Counted from the stretch's first letter, positions 1 through 7,533 are shown. The stretch: 41,634 nt of DNA from Syntrophorhabdus sp. PtaB.Bin047 (GCA_002067235.1 MVQP01000018.1:1-41634), one strand, 5' to 3'. The notes: generated from the sequence alone by a model not told the origin. Made by a program: numbers and translations.

Positions 1-1
1 C

Positions 2-457
2 GCCAAAGTATCGACGAACCCCAACGGGCAGGGGGAATGGAAACACGACCCCTCCCACAGAAAGGGCGTTGCCTACCGTGACCAGGCGACGGGGACAAAG
101 TACGGCCAGGCCCCGAGGCCGGGCGCCGACAGCAGGAAGGATTTCAGGGGTTACTCGCCCGATGCGCGGGGTTCGCAGGCGCAGGCCGCTGGCCGGTCCG
201 GAAGGGACTCCATGGGACAGGGAAGGCCCTCGTCCGCAAGTTCCCGGTCCCAGACGCAGAAGTTTGATCAGGGCTCCATGGGGAAGCAAGGGACCAGTCA
301 CGCCTTTGAGGGCATGGAACGCGGCGGCACGCAGGCGAAGATGGAAAGTGAACGGGGCCGCTCGAGCCGCGAGAGCATGGCCGGTTTCGGTTCCGGAGGC
401 GAGAGAGGGGCAGGCGGCGGCTTCGGCCGGAGTGGAGGAGGCGGGCGTCGCCGCTAG
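2..457 (+). CDS. C-terminal part of a DUF3300 family protein (5' truncated by window edge)
   Basis: An open frame enters from the left edge and stops at TAG 455-457, giving about 151 residues. It is low-complexity, rich in Gly, Ser, Arg and Gln, with a basic stretch resembling EWKHDPSHRKGVAYRD and a terminal GGGGRRR run. That pattern is familiar from the disordered C-terminal tail of DUF3300 proteins, whose genes commonly sit directly before a DUF2950 gene, as here. DUF3300 proteins are predicted to be exported; their function is unknown. The globular N-terminal domain lies outside the window, so the call rests on the tail and the neighbour. Confidence 0.65.
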   Translation, partial: AKVSTNPNGQGEWKHDPSHRKGVAYRDQATGTKYGQAPRPGADSRKDFRGYSPDARGSQAQAAGRSGRDSMGQGRPSSASSRSQTQKFDQGSMGKQGTSHAFEGMERGGTQAKMESERGRSSRESMAGFGSGGERGAGGGFGRSGGGGRRR

Positions 458-509
458 AACCCGGCTGCAGGCATGACGCGCACAATGAACGTTAGGAGGA
501 GGAAAACGT

Positions 510-1487
510 ATGATCTGCGTTATGAATAGAAAGAAAGCCACATCCCCGCGAAGACTTCTCGTGATTATCGGTATCGCGGCGCTCCTTGCGGTGTTCCTGT
601 CGGGGACGCAGGGACAGGCCGCGGCTTCGAAGTCGTCGAAGCAGCTCAGCTTTGCCACCGCCGAAGAAGCTGTGCGGGTGGTTACCGATGCGGCACGGGC
701 GAAGGACACGAAGGCGATGCTCGCGATCTTCGGACCCGAGGGAAAGGGCGCCATCATCTCCGATGACGAGGCCGTGAACAAGGACCTTTTCGAGCGCTTC
801 GTGAAGGCCTTTCAGGAGAAGATGAGGCTCGACATGTCCACGGACAACAAGGCGTTCCTTTATGTCGGCAACAATGAGTGGCCCTTTCCGGTGCCGATAG
901 TGAAGAAGGGTGACAGATGGTCCTTCGATACGAAGGATGGAAGGACCGAGATACTCCACCGGAGGATAGGCAGGAACGAGCTCAGCGCCGTCCAGGCCTG
1001 CCTTGCCTATGTGGACGCCCAGAAGGACTACGCGAGAATGGCGGGCGAGAAGGACGGTACGACGCGGTACGCCCGGAAGTTCATGAGCGATCCGGGAACG
1101 CGCAATGGCCTGTACTGGGAAACGAAGGAAGGCGAGGAGCCGAGCCCTATGGGGCTTTTCATGGCGAGGGCAAGGAAGGAGGGCCGCGAGCCGAAGACGG
1201 CCGGCGGCAAGCCCGTGCCCTACCACGGTTATTTTTACAGGATACTTACCGGCCAGGGCAAGAACGCGCCCGGCGGCGCATACGATTACACGGTTAGCGA
1301 CAGGATGATCGGAGGTTTTGCGCTTATCGCCTGGCCGGCCCAGTACGGTGTCACGGGAGTCATGACATTCGTCGTGAATCAGGACGGCGTCGTTTACCAG
1401 AAGAATCTTGGCAGGAACACGGCGAAAACGGCCGGTGCCGTTAAGGTCTTCGATCCCGATGCTTCCTGGAAAAGGGTGAATGAATGA
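510..1487 (+). CDS. DUF2950 family exported protein
   Basis: A 325-residue protein. Residues 1-40 form a signal peptide: basic MNRKK..RR start, then a hydrophobic LLVIIGIAALLAVFL core. The mature part has DUF2950 features: an N-terminal helix with 'F.TAEEAV..V..A', an 'IFGPEGK..I.SDD' segment and a Gly-Leu-Tyr-Trp segment before a 'GG.PVPYHGYFYRIL' stretch. A strong ribosome site (AGGAGGAGG, about 494-502) precedes ATG 510; ATG 522 is an alternative start. It sits between the DUF3300 tail and an aldo/keto reductase that it overlaps by 4 bases, so the three are probably cotranscribed. Likely periplasmic or outer-membrane associated; no biochemical role is known to me. Confidence 0.88.
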   Translation: MICVMNRKKATSPRRLLVIIGIAALLAVFLSGTQGQAAASKSSKQLSFATAEEAVRVVTDAARAKDTKAMLAIFGPEGKGAIISDDEAVNKDLFERFVKAFQEKMRLDMSTDNKAFLYVGNNEWPFPVPIVKKGDRWSFDTKDGRTEILHRRIGRNELSAVQACLAYVDAQKDYARMAGEKDGTTRYARKFMSDPGTRNGLYWETKEGEEPSPMGLFMARARKEGREPKTAGGKPVPYHGYFYRILTGQGKNAPGGAYDYTVSDRMIGGFALIAWPAQYGVTGVMTFVVNQDGVVYQKNLGRNTAKTAGAVKVFDPDASWKRVNE

Positions 1488-2434
1488 CAATGAAGCTGGT
1501 AGGACTGCACAATTCGGACAGAAAGATATCGGCCATCATCCTGGGGACCTGGGCGATCGGCGGCAGCCACTGGGGGCCTTACGATGAGGCGAATGCCGTG
1601 AAAGCCATCGAGGCGGCCCTCGACAAAGGAATAAACGCCATCGACACGGCACCTGTATACGGGGACGGCCATGCCGAGGAGCTCATCGGAAAGGCGATCC
1701 GCGGCAAGAGGGACGGGATCTTTCTGGCCACAAAGTGCGGTCTTGACATCTATGACCGCTCGTACAGGCGTGACCTTTCCCCGGCTTACATCGAAAAGGA
1801 CCTTCACGGGTCGCTCAAACGTCTCGGCACCGATCGTATCGACCTGTACCAGTGCCACTGGCCGGACCCGCAGGTGCCCGTGGAGGAAACGATGGCGGCG
1901 CTCACGAGGTTCAGGGATGAGGGGAAGATCAGGCACATTGGCGTATCCAATTTCAGCGGTCCCCAACTCCTGGAAGCCTTGAAATGTGTCGCCCTCTTCT
2001 CATTACAGCCGCACTATTCCCTGCTTGAGAGGAGTGCTGAGGAGGATCTGCTCCCCATCTGCATTGAGAAGAACATGAATGTTTTTTCTTATGGCTCCCT
2101 GGGTGCCGGTATGTTGACGGGAAAATACCGCGAATCCCCCCGGTTCAAGAAAGGTGACGCGCGGTCGTTCTTCTATCGTTTCTTTAAGCCGGCCCATTGG
2201 CCCAAAGTGAGGCGGCTCGTGGACGAGGTGGAAGCGATAGCGGCGCGCAAGGGAACGACCCCGGGAGCCGTGGCGCTTTCGTGGCTCCTCAAACAGCCCG
2301 GGGTCACATCCGTGATCGTCGGGGCCCGTACGGCCGAACAGGTCGCGGGAAACGTGGCCGATGTGCCGGTAGACCTGAACAAAGAGGATATGAGCGCGCT
2401 CGATACCCTCTCCCGGCAGGTCTACGAGCCCTGA
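1484..2434 (+). CDS. aldo/keto reductase
   Basis: A 316-residue NAD(P)H-dependent oxidoreductase of the aldo/keto reductase superfamily, a cytosolic (beta/alpha)8 barrel. The catalytic tetrad is visible: Asp54 and Tyr59 in the DTAPVYG segment, Lys84 in ATKCG and His125 in QCHWPD. The C-terminal cofactor-binding segment (VTSVIVGARTAEQV) is intact. The start ATG overlaps the DUF2950 stop (ATGA at 1484), so translation is probably coupled. The gene ends inside the 3' end of the convergent GntR-type gene (131-bp tail overlap). The substrate cannot be told from sequence. Confidence 0.93.
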   Translation: MTMKLVGLHNSDRKISAIILGTWAIGGSHWGPYDEANAVKAIEAALDKGINAIDTAPVYGDGHAEELIGKAIRGKRDGIFLATKCGLDIYDRSYRRDLSPAYIEKDLHGSLKRLGTDRIDLYQCHWPDPQVPVEETMAALTRFRDEGKIRHIGVSNFSGPQLLEALKCVALFSLQPHYSLLERSAEEDLLPICIEKNMNVFSYGSLGAGMLTGKYRESPRFKKGDARSFFYRFFKPAHWPKVRRLVDEVEAIAARKGTTPGAVALSWLLKQPGVTSVIVGARTAEQVAGNVADVPVDLNKEDMSALDTLSRQVYEP

Positions 2435-3179
2435 AGAGAAAGGCTGAGGAAGGGCCGTCCGATAAGGGAACCCCGGCGCTCATCCGACGGGTGTTCGACC
2501 GAAGCCATTTGTATACGCTCTGCTCTTCTCCGGTACCACTGATGTTTCCGGCAACAATGGCACGAGCCAGTTTTTCCGCCCTTGCGGCCTGTCGCGCTTC
2601 CATGAGATCGATGAGCGCCGTTTGGCCGTCGAGAAACGCGCGTACTCCTTGGAGGTCACGCAACCGGGATGGTTGTCCGGGAAAATTCTCCTTCAAACTG
2701 CTGTAGAGGGTTGCGAGCCGGTTGTTCCCTGAAAGGAGAAGGAGGGTGTTGCAGAACCTTTCCCATGCCCTGACGAGCTCCTGCCGGTTTCCTTTCGCAA
2801 GGTGGTTCTCAGACTGCCGCACTATCCTGCGGAGAAGGTTGAGGTCGTTTTCCGTTAGTCTCAACGTTGCCAGATAAGCCGCGTATCCCAGAAGGATTCC
2901 GGCCACTCCCCGTGTTTCCCTGATATCCTCCTCGCTCGCGGAAGTCACAGCATGCCCCCCTGTGGGGAGTTTGTAGACCAGTCCTTCCCGTTCCAGTTTG
3001 TGTATCGCTTCCCTGAGAGGGGTTCTGCTTATCCCCATTATACCGGCGAGCCTTGTCTCGACGAGGCGTTCGTCGGCCTTGAACCATCCGTTGACCACCG
3101 CGCTTTTCAGCTCCGTGTACGCGTGTTCGCACAGGAGGTGCCGCTTCACTTTCCCGTTTCCTTTAAAGACAGTATTCAT
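2304..3179 (-). CDS. GntR family transcriptional regulator, FadR/FCD subfamily, with non-conserved C-terminal tail
   Basis: A 291-residue ORF. Residues 15-80 form a GntR winged helix (LAGIMGISRTPLREAIHKLEREGLV). Residues 85-222 follow the all-helical FCD effector domain. FCD domains usually bind a metal through histidines; here the usual positions read RFCNTLL (141-147) and FLDGQTALIDL (182-192), so the histidines are missing and metal binding is doubtful. Residues 223-291 are Arg/Pro-rich, lie antisense to the aldo/keto reductase end, and look like read-through after loss of the normal stop. A cobalamin riboswitch with its own promoter lies 228 bases upstream on the same strand. The regulated genes are unknown. 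Confidence 0.8.
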   Translation of the reverse strand: MNTVFKGNGKVKRHLLCEHAYTELKSAVVNGWFKADERLVETRLAGIMGISRTPLREAIHKLEREGLVYKLPTGGHAVTSASEEDIRETRGVAGILLGYAAYLATLRLTENDLNLLRRIVRQSENHLAKGNRQELVRAWERFCNTLLLLSGNNRLATLYSSLKENFPGQPSRLRDLQGVRAFLDGQTALIDLMEARQAARAEKLARAIVAGNISGTGEEQSVYKWLRSNTRRMSAGVPLSDGPSSAFLFRARRPAGRGYRARSYPLCSGLPAHRPRFPRPVRPYGPRRSRM

Positions 3180-3337
3180 TCCATCATCCTTCCGTCGAGG
3201 GTAAGATGCCTGTTATTCACGTCCCTGCCGGTCTGCCGCGAGGCAGGACAAACCTCGCGATGTCAGGGAAGACGACCCCTGCACAGCGCGGGCAAACAGG
3301 GACCAACGCGGGAGAAACGAAAAAACCGGTCAGCGAT

Positions 3338-3358
3338 TCAGGGATAATGGTATCTCAT
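3338..3358 (-). other. six-codon ORF (MRYHYP) at a strong ribosome site behind a cobalamin riboswitch
   Basis: Reading the minus strand, a near-perfect Shine-Dalgarno (AAGGAGG) lies 6 bases before ATG at 3358, yet the frame stops after six codons (MRYHYP, TGA). A CCTTA...TAAGG stem can cover the Shine-Dalgarno, as expected for translational control by the riboswitch just upstream. It may be a leader peptide ahead of the GntR gene, or the start of a gene broken by a small indel: shifting frame after codon 6 opens about 40 more codons, containing a CPRC motif, that match no family I recognise. Confidence 0.45.
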
Positions 3359-3407
3359 GACGTTCCTCCTTATTCCTCGTAAGGCTTCGGTTAGGACGGT
3401 CTACCCA

Positions 3408-3560
3408 AGGTTTCCTGACTTAAGGGCACCGGAAGCCAACGCGCCTTCCCATTCCGGTTTCACGGGACAGTGGCCGGCTCTTCGCCAGGCGTTGCTCAAA
3501 AGCCCATCACAGTTGCGGGACAGCGGAAGATTCTCACTTCACTTCCCTTGAAGGTAAACC
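3408..3560 (-). promoter_or_regulatory. cobalamin (B12) riboswitch upstream of the GntR-type gene
   Basis: The minus strand carries the conserved cobalamin aptamer blocks in order: AAGGGAAGTGAAGTGAGAAT, then CCGCTGTCCCGCAACTGTGA, then GAGCCGGCCACTGTCCC, then AAGTCAGGAAACC. The basal arm pairs GGTTT (5') with AAACC (3'). The consensus match is strong. It lies between the metE stop and the GntR gene, has its own sigma70-like promoter, and is followed by a stem that can hide a ribosome site, so it probably represses translation when B12 is bound. Confidence 0.9.
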
Positions 3561-3576
3561 ATGATGCTCCTTACTC

Positions 3577-3606
3577 TATTTACAACAACATACCTGCCCG
3601 AGTCAA
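3577..3606 (-). promoter_or_regulatory. sigma70-like promoter for the second cobalamin riboswitch transcript
   Basis: On the minus strand TTGACT (-35) is followed after 18 bases by TAAATA (-10). It sits immediately after the metE stop codon and about 17 bases before the riboswitch, so the riboswitch-GntR unit can be transcribed independently of metE. Confidence 0.5.
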
Positions 3607-3619
3607 CACTCATGATTCC

Positions 3620-5908
3620 TCAGCGTTCTGCCAGCTCTCTCCGTACGGCCCGGGTTGCCGTGACCATGTTCCTGAGGCTCGGGGATACTTCCGCCCATTT
3701 TCTCGTCTTCAGTCCGCAATCGGGGTTTATCCAGACACGCGATGCCGGAAGCGCGAGGAGAAGCTGGCGTATCTTGTCCGTCAGTTCCTGAACCGTTGGC
3801 ACTCTTGGGGAATGGATATCGTAGACCCCCGGACCTATGTTGTTGCTGTAGCCCCGATCATTGAAGACCTTGAGAAGCCTGTTCCCGCTTCTCGATGTCT
3901 CTATGGCAAGGACATCCGCATCCATCCTTTCAAGGGTCTGAATGATATCGGTGAAGTCGCTGTAGCACATGTGCGTATGGATCTGTGTTGTCATGCGGGC
4001 GGAACTGACGGCGAGCTGGAAGCACTTTACGGCCCACCGTTCATATTTGTCCCTCTTTTCCTTTCTCAGCGGGTATCCCTCTTTGAATGCTGCCTCATCC
4101 ACCTGGACGATCCCGATCCCGGCGTGCTGCAGGTCTTCTATCTCGTCTCTTATAACGAGGGCGATCTGTTCGCACACGTCAGAGCGCTCGATGTCGTCTC
4201 GCACAAACGACCAGTTCAGAATCGTGACGGGACCCGTCAGTATCCCCTTGACCGGTTTTCGGGTCCTGCTCCGGGCGTAGGATATGAAGTCGACGGTCAT
4301 CGGTTCCCGTCTGCTTATGTCGCCGTAGATCACGGGCGGTTTGACGCACCGCGTGCCGTAACTCTGTACCCACCCGTTTCGCGTAAAGGCGAAACCGGAT
4401 AGCTGCTCGCCGAAGTACTCGACCATGTCATTCCTTTCAGGCTCGCCGTGGACGAGCACATCGAGGCCTATCCTTTCCTGGAATTCTATGCATGAGTCGA
4501 TATGGTTCCTGATCCTCAACCCGTATTCGTCCCGGGTGATGGCCCCTCTCTTCAGGTCCTGCCGCAGTTTCCTCAGTGAGTCTGTCTGGGGAAAGCTTCC
4601 GATGGTTGTTGTCGGCAACGGGGGGAGTTTGAAGACCGTGCTCTGGGCCGTCGCCCTTTCCGCGAAGCTGCCCTGACGGACCCTTTGTGTTATGGAGCGA
4701 GAACGCCTGCGAACGGCGGGATCATGAATCCGGAGGGAGCATTGCCTGTCCCGGATGATCCGCTGGTTCGTCTGCAGTATTTCCAGGTTTCCCGGTGCGC
4801 CTTTTCCTGTTGAATGTATCTTCGAGATGTCCGAGAGCTCGGTCAGCTTTTCCCTGGCGAAGCTCATCCAGGAACGTATCTCCGGGTCAAGGGCGGTTTC
4901 ATGTGAGAGAGTGTAAGGAACGTGCAGAAGGGAGCAACTTGTGGACAGCATGATATCGTCCGGTCGCACTATGTGTTCCAGGGCCTGCAGCGTGGACAGG
5001 GATCTTTGATAGTCGTTCTTCCAGATATTTCTCCCGTCGACTATGCCGGCGATAAGCTTCTTGCCGTTGAGGTGGCTGAGCGCGAGGAGGTTTTCGGGGC
5101 CGCAGACGAGATCGAGCCCCATGGCGAAAAGGTCGACATCGCGGAGGGCTTCGATGGCCTCCGTTGCATGGTCGAAGTATGTCGTCACGATGAGCCTGAC
5201 ACCGGGTACCGCCCGGGCCAGCGTTTCGTAGGCTGTCTTCAGGCATGTGAGGGTCCTGTCGTCAGGGTCGCGAACGATGATGGGTTCGTCGAACTGGACG
5301 AAGACCTCGTCGCTGAGTTCCGAGATGCTCCGCAGGAGGGAAACATAGAGAGGCAGGAAGGCGGGCAGCAGGTTGAGGGGGTCATCGCTGCCGTCCACTC
5401 TTTTTGAGAGGGCGAGAAAGGTGACGGGACCGATGAGGTTGATCTTGGTCTTTATGCCGATCTTCGCGGCCTCGTTGAATTCGCCGAGTACCTTGTGGGG
5501 ATGCAACTCCAAATCCATGTTTGCGGAAAGCTCGGGCACAATGTAATGGTAGTTCGTGTTGAACCACTTCGTCATCTCCATCGCGACGGCGTTCCCGGTT
5601 CCACGCGCCATGGCGAAGTAGCGTTCGTGATCTTCCTTGATATGCCTGAACCGTTCAGGGACCGCGTTGAAGAGGACCGCCATGTCGAGCATGGAGTCGT
5701 AGAGACTAAAGTCGTTGCTGCTGATGAAATCGATACCGCGGGCCTTTTGGTCCTGCCAGTGTCTCGCCTTGAGATCCTTCGAGATGCCGGTGACGGTGTC
5801 AAAGTCCTCTCTGCCCTCCCAGAATGCCTCGGTGACCTTCTTGAGCTCTCTGTTCTCGCCGATGCGCGGGTAGCCTGTTACGTAGGTCTTCAATCGTTTC
5901 TGCGTCAT
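3620..5908 (-). CDS. metE: 5-methyltetrahydropteroyltriglutamate-homocysteine methyltransferase (cobalamin-independent methionine synthase)
   Basis: A 762-residue protein (E. coli MetE is 753). It transfers a methyl group from 5-methyltetrahydrofolate to homocysteine in the cytosol, the last step of methionine synthesis. The N-terminal domain opens with YVTGYPRIGENRELKK. The C-terminal barrel starts near residue 430 (PTTTIGSFPQT) and carries the zinc/homocysteine ligands His646 and Cys648 (THMCYS), Glu670 (IETSRSG) and Cys731 (NPDCGLKTR). ATG 5908 is chosen because AAAGGAG lies just upstream and the next residues match MetE; the open frame continues further upstream as noise. A cobalamin riboswitch precedes it, so expression probably falls when B12 is available and a B12-dependent MetH can work. 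Confidence 0.97.
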   Translation of the reverse strand: MTQKRLKTYVTGYPRIGENRELKKVTEAFWEGREDFDTVTGISKDLKARHWQDQKARGIDFISSNDFSLYDSMLDMAVLFNAVPERFRHIKEDHERYFAMARGTGNAVAMEMTKWFNTNYHYIVPELSANMDLELHPHKVLGEFNEAAKIGIKTKINLIGPVTFLALSKRVDGSDDPLNLLPAFLPLYVSLLRSISELSDEVFVQFDEPIIVRDPDDRTLTCLKTAYETLARAVPGVRLIVTTYFDHATEAIEALRDVDLFAMGLDLVCGPENLLALSHLNGKKLIAGIVDGRNIWKNDYQRSLSTLQALEHIVRPDDIMLSTSCSLLHVPYTLSHETALDPEIRSWMSFAREKLTELSDISKIHSTGKGAPGNLEILQTNQRIIRDRQCSLRIHDPAVRRRSRSITQRVRQGSFAERATAQSTVFKLPPLPTTTIGSFPQTDSLRKLRQDLKRGAITRDEYGLRIRNHIDSCIEFQERIGLDVLVHGEPERNDMVEYFGEQLSGFAFTRNGWVQSYGTRCVKPPVIYGDISRREPMTVDFISYARSRTRKPVKGILTGPVTILNWSFVRDDIERSDVCEQIALVIRDEIEDLQHAGIGIVQVDEAAFKEGYPLRKEKRDKYERWAVKCFQLAVSSARMTTQIHTHMCYSDFTDIIQTLERMDADVLAIETSRSGNRLLKVFNDRGYSNNIGPGVYDIHSPRVPTVQELTDKIRQLLLALPASRVWINPDCGLKTRKWAEVSPSLRNMVTATRAVRRELAER

Positions 5909-5945
5909 CTTTCTTTCTCCTTTCTGTTTACGTGACATAGGGTTT

Positions 5946-6053
5946 GCAGTTGTCCCGGCATTCGGACTCCGGATAAGGCGGGAAAAGCGCCATCCGTTAC
6001 CGCAGCACGACTGTGTCCGGTTTGCACGGACTTCCCCGGGGAGCGACAACTGC
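5946..6053 (-). promoter_or_regulatory. cobalamin riboswitch upstream of metE
   Basis: The minus strand shows a perfect 9-bp closing stem (GCAGTTGTC pairing with GACAACTGC) around cobalamin aptamer blocks: CGGGGAAGTCCGTGCAAACC, CGGACACAGTCGTGCTGCGG with TAAC following, and GAGTCCGAATGCCGG. It ends 37 bases before the metE ATG, so it likely controls metE translation or early termination. It is shorter than the second riboswitch at 3.5 kb and resembles the compact aptamer variants. B12 riboswitches before metE are a well-known arrangement. Confidence 0.85.
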
Positions 6054-6111
6054 CGGAAGGACATGGGATCGGAACAGGGATCCGAAGGAGCGGGGTTGCC
6101 GTAAGGCGCTT

Positions 6112-6480
6112 CTAAACGGGGACGCCCCTTTGTCTGAGCTCCCGTGTTTTCCTGATGGAGCATTGCTCGCAACGATACTCGGGATGGGAATCACGTCTCC
6201 TGTCGTAGGCCCTGGCCCTGACGATCCGGTAGCCGCGGGCCTCCCGTCCGCAGTCCACGCATACGACGGTGTCTTTTACCTCCCATTCCACGGAAAGCTT
6301 CTCCGAGGTGAATATGAACATGTCCACCCAGAAGAAGATGAGTCCTCCTATAAGGTTGGCGACAATGGTCGCAGTGACCTTGTCAATCGTTGACAGCAGG
6401 TAAAGGGCAGCGGCGAGGATGGGCGTGGAGAGCTGCCAGCGGAAGAGGTAGAGTCCGTAACGTTTGAGGTTGACCTGCAT
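6112..6480 (-). CDS. small membrane protein with C-terminal zinc-ribbon (CxxC...CxxC)
   Basis: A 122-residue protein. Residues 13-32 and 36-55 are two hydrophobic segments (STPILAAALYLLS; TIVANLIGGLIFFWVDMFIF). The soluble C-terminal half has VCVDCG and YRCEQCS, four cysteines spaced like a zinc ribbon, followed by a basic tail. ATG 6480 is preferred over the upstream in-frame start because GGAGG lies 8 bases before it. It starts 13 bases after the XRE/cyclase-like gene on the same strand, so the two probably form an operon. From memory it resembles uncharacterised deltaproteobacterial proteins; no function is known to me. Confidence 0.75.
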   Translation of the reverse strand: MQVNLKRYGLYLFRWQLSTPILAAALYLLSTIDKVTATIVANLIGGLIFFWVDMFIFTSEKLSVEWEVKDTVVCVDCGREARGYRIVRARAYDRRRDSHPEYRCEQCSIRKTRELRQRGVPV

Positions 6481-6493
6481 GATAGTCCCTCCG

Positions 6494-7225
6494 TCATTGC
6501 GGGAGATGTATCTCCAGGATGTCAAGCTTTTCGTCGATGAGGTCTACGCTCGCGGCACCGTGGAGGATGGTCTCATAGGATCCCCTGGCCAGGGTCATGA
6601 CGGACCGGGTTGCGGCTATGCCCGACGGGCAGTTACGGGACGCCCATCCCGCAACCAGAAAAGCCCGATTGACGCTTTCACCCACGATATCGCGGGCGGC
6701 GTACCTCGGATGCCCCACGAGGCCCATGTAAATGCTTCCGGAATTGAGGGCGATGACGAGGTCTTTCTGGTAGATCGTCTTCTTCGCATGGATGGCGGCA
6801 CCGAGGGCCCTATCGGCATGATCGGCGCCGGAGAAAAAGGCCAGAAAGCCATCTCCCACATATTTGACGGGTATGCCGTCGAATCTCAGGACCGACTCGG
6901 TGATATCGTAGAAGAGGACGTTGGTGTATTCGGCCAAGTCCTTCGACTCCATCGATATGGACCGCTTTTCGAAATGGGTAACGGTCGAACAGAAGATGGT
7001 TGCTGGAAAGACGCCAGTGCCCGCTTCCGTGAGTCCGAGAATGTAGTCGGTGCTGACATCGAAGAGGCGGGCGATCTTCGCCAGGACGTGAACGTCGGGC
7101 AGGTTGGCTCCTTTCTCCCATTTGGAGACAGCCTGTGGCGTGACCTGCAGAGCGTTGGCAAGGTTTACCTGCTTGAGGCCGTGCTTTTCTCGCAGTAAAC
7201 GTAACCTTGAGCCTATGTCCTTCAT
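6494..7225 (-). CDS. XRE-type HTH regulator fused to a degenerate class III nucleotide cyclase domain
   Basis: A 243-residue protein. Residues 6-62 are a canonical XRE helix-turn-helix (LRLLREKHGLKQVNLANALQ...QAVSKWEKGANLPDV). Residues 75-230 follow the class III adenylate/guanylate cyclase fold: the strand ATIFCSTVTHF, then VKYVGDGFLAFF (Lys121, Asp125) and GESVNRAF (Asn186). The first metal-binding aspartate, normally in an F.D[IV] motif, is replaced (FCST near residue 80), and the transition-state arginine after the Asn is absent. The domain is therefore probably inactive as a cyclase and more likely senses a nucleotide. No clear Shine-Dalgarno precedes ATG 7225. It probably heads an operon with the zinc-ribbon membrane protein. 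Confidence 0.8.
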   Translation of the reverse strand: MKDIGSRLRLLREKHGLKQVNLANALQVTPQAVSKWEKGANLPDVHVLAKIARLFDVSTDYILGLTEAGTGVFPATIFCSTVTHFEKRSISMESKDLAEYTNVLFYDITESVLRFDGIPVKYVGDGFLAFFSGADHADRALGAAIHAKKTIYQKDLVIALNSGSIYMGLVGHPRYAARDIVGESVNRAFLVAGWASRNCPSGIAATRSVMTLARGSYETILHGAASVDLIDEKLDILEIHLPQ

Positions 7226-7464
7226 ACAATCTAGTTATATTACGGTGAAGGGTGGATTGCAACCATGCCAGGGTTGAAAACGGTCAACGGCAGGTTGAGT
7301 GGACTGGCGGTATGAATCGGGTCCGATGGCGCAAGAGGGTGCGAAATACGATAGGAATGAAAGGTTTCGGAGGGTTCCGGGAGGAGTGTGTTCTCATCCG
7401 CCTTTTCCGGTGGTTCGGGAGAATACGGTGAGGGAGAGAAAAAGGGAGAGCTTCAAAAAAATGC
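7226..7464. other. intergenic region between divergent XRE/cyclase-like gene and feo operon
   Basis: I see no convincing gene here. An AT-rich stretch next to 7226 (AATCTAGTTATATTACGGTG on the plus strand) is an imperfect palindrome and may hold the promoter or operator of the divergent minus-strand regulator. The rest has no recognisable motif up to the feo promoter. Confidence 0.4.
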
Positions 7465-7493
7465 TTGCAATTCGGTTAGTACTGTTGTAAATA
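7465..7493 (+). promoter_or_regulatory. sigma70-like promoter of the feo operon
   Basis: TTGCAA (7465-7470) and TAAATA (7488-7493) are separated by 17 bases. A palindromic operator overlaps the downstream edge of the -10 element, which fits a repressible promoter. The first gene starts at 7534 behind a GGGGGTG ribosome site. Confidence 0.6.
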
Positions 7494-7512
7494 CTTAGGC
7501 GACCCTAAATAT
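7491..7512 (+). promoter_or_regulatory. DtxR-type operator palindrome
   Basis: TTAGG (7495-7499), four bases CGAC, then CCTAA (7504-7508), flanked by ATA and TAT to extend the inverted repeat to 22 bases. The TTAGG-N4-CCTAA core matches the classical DtxR/IdeR box half-sites and their spacing. It overlaps the -10 element before a gene encoding a DtxR-family protein, implying iron- or manganese-dependent autoregulation of the feo operon. Confidence 0.7.
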
Positions 7513-7533
7513 ATTAGAAATTGGGGGTGACAT

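Noticed and set aside
492..1490. Long minus-strand ORF (332 codons) over the DUF2950 gene
   Set aside because: Antisense shadow of a well-supported plus-strand gene; Arg/His/Leu-rich composition and no recognisable motifs.
7299..7490. 63-codon ORF in the feo upstream region
   Set aside because: Overlaps the promoter and has no ribosome site or homologous look; composition fits non-coding DNA.
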